DNA of 64,000 nt from Gymnogyps californianus (Eukaryota > Chordata > Aves > Accipitriformes > Cathartidae), in NCBI RefSeq assembly GCF_018139145.2, contig NC_059480.1:18166428-18230427 (forward strand), read 5' to 3'. A program made the position numbers and the translations under genes. Under the pieces are notes generated by a model that searched no databases, was not told where the DNA came from, and was given only the letters and a program-made list of their open reading frames with translations. How positions within the stretch are numbered: the stretch's first letter is position 1; the number at the start of each line of letters is the position of its first letter. This document shows positions 49,770 to 58,400 of the stretch, one piece after another.

Positions 49770-51950
49770 AACCCCAAGCCCTCACCTCATGTCACTGCTA
49801 GTGGGTTTCTGCTGGCCAAGACAGCTTGGCTGGTTCCAAACAAAACCTGGTAATGGGCTACAGTGGCAAAACCACTCTTTGGAGCGGGCATTTGGGGGCT
49901 GTGGCTGCCCTGCTCCAGCTTGGCACGGCTTCCTTGCGGAGCCTGGCATGGTGTGTAACAAGGGCCAGCGGATATTTTCTCTCTTCCATGCACTCCTCCA
50001 GCTGCATTTCAAACCCAGCTAAACTTTAGATCGTCCTGGCACCCCTGCCTGGCACCATGGGAAGAGCCGCTTTGGCAGGTTTGGAAACTCACCTGTTTTG
50101 TCCAACACCCTCTCCTCGTGCTGAAGGAGATCGCCACCTCGCTGTCCCTATCACCCTCTCCATGGCAGGACCTTACTCACTGCCTTTTTTCCCCCAACCA
50201 AAGCACCACCACAGGGTGACGCATCCCCTGGCCATAGTGCAATGGGATACACACGCCACGGGTCAGCAGTGACCCCACAGCAGAGCGAGCTGCGTCCGCA
50301 GGGACAAACCTGCATCAGGTTTGAACCTGGCTAGGGTGAAGAGGAGGAAAGCCATGGATGAGCCCATGGGTCTCACCTCGGTGTTTGGGCACTGGGGGCT
50401 CAGTTTCCATGGCTGGCACCCGGCTTGGCTCCTCGACGTGGTGATGGGGAGTGGAGAGGCCAGCAAAGGGGACCACGACATGCTGGACTTGGCAGGCTGG
50501 GCCACCGGCCACTGGGGCCGGCTCCCCCGTGGCACCAAAAATTTCACAGGTGGGGACAAAAGGCAAATACTGCGCGGACACGCTTGTGCTCTTGCCCTTT
50601 CCCTCTCCAGCATGACCTAGGGCTGTCTCCTCCTGCTGTGGGACTCCTCTGCAGGGTACTAGGGTGCGAGCAAATGCTCCAGCCAGGGAGCCAGGGTCCG
50701 AGAGTGGGAGCAGGGCCCATGTTCCTGTGTGAAAGTGGGGCTGGGCCCCACTGGGCAGGGCTGAGGTTGACTGCAGGACGAGGAGACCAGTCACAGCAGG
50801 GATGGAGGGTGAGATGGATGCCTCAGCCCCTAAATCCCTTTGTTCAGCCTCCTTCACGGGTAAGCGGGGGAGGTCTCCGAGCCCTGCCTGCTCTTCGCAC
50901 GAACCCACCCCCCACCCCCCCCCCCCTCCCCCCAAGGCGGGTGAGCGCCCGGCGGGGCCCGCCATGGCTCCTCACCCCGCCGGGCCCGCGGCCCCGGCAG
51001 CGCGGCCCGGTGCTGCCCCCTAGCGGCCGGCCCCGCCGCCGCCCTCCGACCATTTGCCGCCGGGGCTCGGGCGCCGGCTCTAAAATGGCTGATGCCCAAA
51101 GGGCTCTGGAGAAGGAGCCCTTACTCAAGGGATGGGGGGGAACGACACACGCCCCCCGCAGCAGGTCTCCAGCAGAAGCAGGACCCTCAAGCCAAAAGCA
51201 ACTGCCCCCCCACAGGTTTAATATAAAACATTTTATCTGTAGAGAAACCCTTTTTTTCCCCTCCAGGGGCCATACGCACACAGAAAAAGCTGACCACACA
51301 AACACAGCAGCTGCCCCTGAGCTCTGTGCCCCACCACGCTGCAGTCACTCAGCAGCAGCGCTGTCCCCTAACAGCTACCACCGCAGGACAGCAGCGAGTG
51401 CCTGGCTGGAAAAAGAGGCCAGTAACTACTGCCGAGGGACCAGGCCAGGACCTAGCACCTTCGTCCCCACTCAGGTGGAGGCAATCCCCCATACCAAGCC
51501 CAAGAGGAACATGAGAAGGCGCATTTGGCCAAGGTGGCAAGCAGAGTTACTTCCCCTGACACCGTGTTTCAGAGTATTTGTTTCAATATCAAGAGGAGAC
51601 AAGAGGCAATGCCTGTAAGAGTGTGGTTGAGATGCAGGTCTTGTACCAAGACCCAATTTACTCATTTGTTTAAAAAGAAAGTAAAAAAGCAGTTGACTAG
51701 CATGCAACATTACATACATCTTCAGTTAAAAAAAAGGTATGGTTGCAGCCACAGGGCTTACCTCAGCCATCGTATTCTTCTCCCCTATTCCTTCCTACAA
51801 GCACTCTAAGCATAGCACACATCGTTGGGAGCTGACATAGGCTAGAGCAAAGCAGGACAATAGCTGCTGCCTGCGACGTTAATGACCTTAAAAGACAGAA
51901 GGCTCAAGACTGACCATTTCTCACCGTCCTGCTTCATTTAGCGGCACAGA
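49770..51950. other. Intergenic interval between convergent B3GNT7 and NCL 3' ends
   Basis: About 2.2 kb between the two poly(A) signals. It holds a GC-rich island (50,870-51,090) with a CTCF motif and a C-rich run at about 50,905-50,936. A long plus-strand open frame (50,425-51,618) reflects the GC-rich composition and has no recognisable domain. Confidence 0.6.
51011..51025 (-). promoter_or_regulatory. CTCF-binding motif
   Basis: On the minus strand CCGCTAGGGGGCAGC fits the CTCF core consensus closely. It lies in a small CpG-rich island between two convergent genes, a usual place for an insulator. Binding itself is inferred. Confidence 0.6.
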
Positions 51951-51954
51951 AGTA

Positions 51955-52361
51955 ACACGAACCAGTTCAGGTCCTTTAATCTGTCCAAGACAGGGTGCTG
52001 AAGCACAAATGATAAAACATTCTGCATTTTTACAGCAAAAATGCTACAGAAGTTTATAGGAAAAAAAAATATTTTTGTACATGGGTAAAACATTATAAAT
52101 TCAAGACAACTCACAGACAAGGGGTAAATTCCCACATCTATCGCTCATTTTTTAAAAAGTTCATTTGAATAGGCAAGCAGTCAAAATGGCTTGCTCTCTC
52201 CTCCTTGAAATGAAAATTGTTATCTTCCAAGTGGCTCACAGTACTGCTTTGCATCTTGGAATGTCCTCCGAAGGCTCCGCCAAGATCAAAGGAGAATAAA
52301 AACCCCCGGAGTCCTTTCAGATAGTCTCAGAGAGCAGGAGAAGGGAAAGGAAAGGGGAAGT
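51955..52361 (-). other. NCL: NCL 3' UTR
   Basis: About 400 nt, with several blocks shared with the mammalian NCL 3' UTR as I remember it (GGAGGACATTCCAAGA, CCCATGTACAAAA, AATGTTTTATCAT). It also contains AATAAA overlapping the stop codon (52361-52366 on minus), which is unlikely to be used. Confidence 0.75.
51975..51980 (-). terminator. NCL: NCL poly(A) signal ATTAAA
   Basis: On the minus strand ATTAAA follows ATCATTTGTGCTTCAGCACC and sits about 385 nt after the stop codon. The human NCL 3' UTR also ends with ATTAAA after a TTTTATCAT...TGCTTCAGC segment, so this is very likely the used signal, with cleavage near 51,955. Confidence 0.8.
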
Positions 52362-52441
52362 TTATTCAAACTTTATCTTCTTCCCTTGCGGCTTGTGATC
52401 TCCACCTCCTCCTCTGCCTCCTCGGAAGCCACCTCCTCTAC
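52362..52441 (-). CDS. NCL: NCL exon 15 (RGG end and stop)
   Basis: 80 nt including TAA (52362-52364). Encodes the last RGG repeats, GGGGDHKPQGKKIKFE and the stop. Human nucleolin ends KKTKFE. Confidence 0.95.
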
Positions 52442-55400
52442 CTAGAAAGACAATTATTACAAGAAGCAGAGTTACAGGTATTGCTGCACAGATACCACTG
52501 CCCTTCCTAACCCATTCTGGCACAGGACAGAAAATAAATTCACATCAAGCGCTCTGTGGTGGCACCACACCATAATCCCAAGAATGGCTTTGGGTTAATT
52601 TTTGAGCACGCCCCCTTAGAACAGCAGCATTTGCCTCTTCTTACCTCCAAATCCTCTGCCACCACCTCTGCCACCAAATCCACCTCTTCCTCCTCGGCCA
52701 CCTCCTCTGCCGCCACGACCACCAAATCCACCGCCACGTTGAAATTCACCCTTTGGCTTGGCAAAATCAAGGATCACTTTGTTTCCATCTATCTCTCCGT
52801 CCTCCATGGCTTCTTTAGCTGCTTTGGCATCTTCTGGGGAGCTGAAGTCCACAAACCCAAACCTAGGGAACGGGTTAAGAGAAAGACAAGCTCCACCAGC
52901 TGTAGCACCACCTACAGGTACTCGACAGCAATCCCTTCGGAAACAAACACCCGCACTTCTGCAACCACGCAGGGATCAGGACCCTGCTACTTGTAGAACA
53001 GCAGTGGCTAATCACAATCGATGGAGCCCCGTTGTGAGTTTGCCAGTACTGCACAGTTAATATTCTTCTCGTGCGAATCCATAGGCTGCCACGGGTTTGT
53101 TGGCAGGAAGGAGCTCATTGAGAAGTGAGCACGCGCTGCCCTCTACGAGCAGACCCAAAGGTGTAAGTTTGTTCTCCAGTGCCATGCAATTTACTAGCTT
53201 CAAAGAATCACCCACACGAGCATTAGAAACACCCTGCACTGCATAAACCAGTTAGCGAGGCTTTTTGTAGCAACTGAACTAACACCAGGTGACGTTTAAC
53301 ATACCCTTTAGATGATCCAGTGTCTCTGTCTGTGACTATTCTAGCACTTACAGAGCCTTCAAATGATTCTCTTAGCGTCTCCTCTGTGGTGTCCTCAGAA
53401 AGGCCTCTGACAAACAAAGTTTTGCTTTGTTCTATGGAAAGAGAGTATGTTGAGATCATTATTTCTGAGCAAGGCAATCATCAGTTTCTTAACATCACAC
53501 CCAGCTTGCACTATCGGCTCCTAGAACAGCTCACAGGGCCAAGGGGTTTGTTTTGAAGTAACAGCTCAGGCACTTAAAGAAGTCCTTGAAAACTTTTTCA
53601 GGACTGCAGTTAGAACCTGACATCAAAGTATCTCCATCAGCCAACCTGCTACTGTCACAATAATTCTTTTTTCTTTTTCCCTCTTTTTTTTTTTTTTTAA
53701 ATAGATGCTTGCATCTGATCAATAGGGATACTAACCGGACAGACACTGCTGGATCAGCACTTGACTATCTAGAGGACTTCGGCAATAGTTTCATCAGCAT
53801 TTCAGATAATCAGTCATCATATCCAGCACACTCGCTTATGATGCAAGTCTTTCACTCCGCAGGCATGCCTTTTTTTTTTTTTAAAAAGCAGACCTAAGTT
53901 TGCATGAATGGTACACTCCTGCCAGAGCTGTCTCAAGATCAAATTATCAAGCATGGAACACTTACGATTAAATCCTCCTCTTGCATTCATGTTCCCTTTC
54001 TGCCATGCCGGTGAACTGAATTCCAGTCTGATTGCTCTGCCTTCAATCTCTGTGTTGTTACAGGAATTCAATGCCTCTTTGGCATCCTCAGTTGTGGGAA
54101 ATTCTACAAACGCGTACCTATTTGGAGAGGAAGATTTCAGTCAGCCTGGGAGTACAAGGGATCCGTGGAGGTAAGTCATTCGCAATGCCAACTGAGGAGT
54201 CAGGAGAAAGGCCCAACATACCCTTTAGGCCTGCCCTGGTTGGTCTGTGGCATCTTGATGGAAGAAGCTTTCTTAAACAGTTCTTGGAGAGTCTCTTCTG
54301 AAGCAGCGTACGAGAGGTTGTTGACAATTAGGGTCTTTGACTCCCTCTCCCCACCTCCTATGGAGAAAACTCAGTGCTGTAAGCACAAGTTTGGAGAGGG
54401 AGAGCTCTCTTCCTCTAGTCACAAGACCCTCTCTAGGGTGAGAGTAGTTGTTGCCCCCTCCTCACCTCAAGGTGAGGCACAAGGCCAAGTGCAAGACTGT
54501 TTTGGTCACCTAGACTAGTTGTCCCTCCCTTGTCTGAAACATGCAGCAGAGACATGAAATGCATAGGATGCAGAGCACAAGTTAGGCAAAAGGTCCCTTC
54601 CTGCTATCTTACAGTTTTCCTGCAGTGCTTCAAGTTGCTCTATCCCTAGCAAACTTCTGAAACAAGTGGAATTAAATCCTAAATGTCATTTGTATGCATG
54701 TTATTAGTCTGGAAAAGTACCTTTCTGATGTTCTTGATGGCTCTTCTCACCAGTGAAGTCAATGACCATGGCACGACCATCAATCTCTGTGCCCTGCTTC
54801 TCCTCCAGAGCTTTGTTTGCCTCAGCTTCTGTTTTAAATTCAACATAGGCCATCCTACAGCACAGAACAGAACATAAGCAAATGCCTCCTTCCAGGAATG
54901 ACGTGAGCTTATCAAAATATGCCAAGAGCTGGAGGAACAGCAAACATCCAACAGTCCTCTCAGCTACATACCCTTTGCTGTTCCCCTCCTTGTTCATTAC
55001 TATTCGGATTTCTAGTGCATTTTCAAACACATCTCTCATTTCATCTTCAGTTAAGCGGTAGGGCAGATTCTTCACAAACAGTGTTCTAGCATCTCTCTCT
55101 GCAAAGAGAAAAAAGTTACTTTCACATTACCAGCTAAAAATCCCTTCTCACCTACACTGCCAGTTCAGTGAGAATCAGCGAGTTGATCCGGCAGAAAAGA
55201 GACCTCAATAAGCATTCACATTTTCAGAAAACAGGTCCTAAAGCTTCAGAAAGAGCCACATTTCCTCCTCAGCTCCCCCAGTATGCACTATTTCTTGGGA
55301 CCACATTTCCAGGTATTCCAGTCTGAACTTGCATATCCATGTTAGCATTTGAGAAACTGTTTATGATCTAGAGCCCAAACCACGAAGATCTGCCTTAAAA

Positions 55401-58400
55401 GAGCAGAATAGCGGCCATCAGTAACACTGCAAGCCTGCTCCAAGGCCCGATTATGACAACTTTTCTTTGATGTGCACAGGTATTCAGAGTTATGGCCGTA
55501 CCTTTCTTATTTTCTTTCATAGTTTCCTTGCTCTTTGCTTTTTCCAGTTTGATTTCCAAACCCATTAACTTCTTTCCATTCAGTTGGAGAGCTTTATCCA
55601 GATCTTCAGCAGATGAAAAGTCTACGTAGCCGAATCGTCTGAAAGAAGAGTAACCTTACTATTTAAGCTGATCTACCTCTAGTAGCAGAGAACACAAACA
55701 GAAACTCAGAACCAGAGAGGTCCCCACTGGTCAAGCTAGACTGTTAATAAAATAAATGCTAACTGGCCCACATAACCAAAACAGCAGTAGAGAACAGCTC
55801 CGTACTGAAGTGGCAGCTCTCCCTTTAGGGAGGTGCTGTCTGAAAAAGCTGCAAGCCAGGCAAGTATTATACCCTTATCAGTACTGTGCCTCTTCCAGCT
55901 TCCATACGCTATGAAGCGACCATCCCAGCATCTTGAAGGGAACCAGCATCAGCATCTCTCCAAACAAATTACTGCCAATTAAAAGAAAGCAGCAGCAAAA
56001 TTCTACTGATGAACTCACTTGGAAGCACCAATTCTGACATCTAAAACTTCGATATTCTTCTTGCCAAAGAATTCTTTGATGCCAGTCTTCAGTTCTTCAT
56101 ACTCCTTGGTGGGGACTAAATTTCCCACAAAGAGGGAGAAAGCTGAAGTGGGCCCTTTAAATGAAAAGATAATCAAGTTGGTTTGCTTTTTTTTTTTTAA
56201 AGGCAGTTAAAAGAACTGGAAGCCACACTCCAGACAGCTTTAGCACATCAGTTTCTGCTCAAAAGTGACATCATACTTCAGTATTAAGTCCCTTATAATC
56301 ATCATTTGTGCTGGAAAAAACCCCACTCAGCATCCTGTCCCTTCACAGTTATGTGCATCACCCAACAGCAGTCCATCAAACAAGCACTGTTTGATGATCC
56401 CACACCACCTACCGTCTGTTTTCTTTTTCTTGGCCTCTGGTGCACTTTTATTGGCCATTTCTTTCTTCCTCTTTCCAGGTGCTTCCTTGACAGGTTCTGT
56501 GACAGAGAACAAACAACACTGAAATAAAAGTACAAAGCAACTTTTCCTATACTGGATCAATACAGGAGCATTAATCTTTACACCAGTCATACACAAGACC
56601 TTCTCTTGACACTACAGCAACTGTTCCTCAGCCCAAAAGACCACGATATGACAAAAATTTTGCTCAGGCGTCTTTCCTGTTATTAGAGAGTTATAGTCTC
56701 AAAAACATTTAAACTCACTTTCATCCTCACTTTCCTCCTCGGCATCCTCTTCATCCTCCTCCTCCTCTTCATCCTCATCTTCATCATCATCCTCTTCATC
56801 TTCCTCATCTTCAGAATCCGCCTTGGCTTTCACTGGTGCAGCCTTTGCTGGAGTAGGTTTCTTCACTTGAACAGGGGTTGTGTCCATGGCTTCATCTTCA
56901 GACTCTGAAACAAGTTGAGCACAAGATTTCAGACAGGTTTGAAATTAAGCCCCTTTTGAGACTAAGAAAATAAAATCTTGTGAAGTAAAATAGTTTTTCA
57001 TGCCTCCTTAAGTTTGTATGTTCTCAGGAAAGGAGTTTAATATATTTACAGTGTTTATGAAAGCTACCTCTCCCTCAAGTTTTACTGCATTAAAAACCAA
57101 CACCTGTTCCCCAAGAGTAAAAAGAAGTTTTACCAGCAATAGGGAAATAAACACCCATTCAGCCACATCTAATGGGCAATAGTAGCCAGCCAAAATCAGC
57201 TGGGCACTAAATGGAGACACACACCCACTCTGCACCACTCCCACTAATCCATTAAGTTACCCCCCCCTCTAGCTCCCTGTAAGTGTTTATTAGTTTAACG
57301 ACTTCTAAAAATATATATATATTTTTTTTAAGAGAGTCAAAGTTTTCCTAAATCCCACATACCATCATCATCATCTTCCTCCTCCTCCTCGTCCTCATCC
57401 TCCTCCTCTTCTTCTTCTTCAGATTCTTGCTTTGCTGGCACAACTGCAGGCTTTTTGGCTGGTACCGCTGTAGGCTTTTTGGCTGCAGGCTTCACAGGCA
57501 TTGCCAGTTCCTCCTCCTCATCTGCACCGACAGTACAGCAAGTTTTTACCCATACCGCTCAGCCTTCAAACTTTACTAGTAAAGTACTTTGTTTCACAAG
57601 ATTTTAGCAAAGTTCAGGAAAGAACCATCAGGGAACTAGAAGATGCTTCACATGCTGCATGTAATGCAGCTGCAGCCCAAGTTCTCCTCCAAACTTCACC
57701 GATTCCCCACCACCTTTTAATCAATGAACCCCCCTCTCGCAAGTATTAAATCACACTAAACTTTCAGCTCCACAGGTACTCAAATTCAGCAACTTGACTG
57801 GACCAGCTTTAGTCAATTTATACAAGGATGAACACCTATTTCAAAAGTAACTTACCAGAATCATCTTCCTCTTCCTCCTCCTCCTCATCTTCCTCATCAT
57901 CTTCATCTTCCTCCTCGCTCTCTTCCTTCTTGGCATTCTTTCCATTTTTTGCTCCTTTGCTTAGGACAGCAGCCTTTTTAGGTGATGGAGCAACAGCCTT
58001 TTTAGCTGGAGTAGCCACAGTCTTCTTGGCAGGTGTAACTGCCTTTTTCGCAGGAGTAGCGGCCTTCTTTGCAGGGGTAGCAGCCTTCTTGGCTGGTGTA
58101 ACTGCTGCTTTTTGTTGTTTCTTCTGAGGGATCATCTGAAATACACATTACTGTAAGACTCTTACGCTAGCCCTTTAAACTACTATTACTTCAATGTCAG
58201 ACAAATATAGTCAACTGCAATCTAAAGCATATCCTTCTGACAGACTTAGTTTCTGTTGAACGAACTTAATTGCCTGTTGAATTAATAAAGCTCAAAAGCA
58301 TGAAGCAGCTGGTTTTAACAGACTACTTATAGAACATTAAAGCATCTCCAAATTCCCTGGTCCTGAAGCAAGACCAGTGATCTCTCTAGTAGCATTCAGT

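Noticed and set aside
50425..51618. 397-residue plus-strand open frame between B3GNT7 and NCL
   Set aside because: GC-rich composition keeps the frame open; no domain, no homology I recognise, and it runs into the NCL 3' flank. Only the ATG near 51,085 is kept as a low-level finding.
53057..53239. 60-residue minus-strand open frame in NCL intron 13
   Set aside because: It overlaps SNORA75. The sequence is explained by the snoRNA stems and guide arms.
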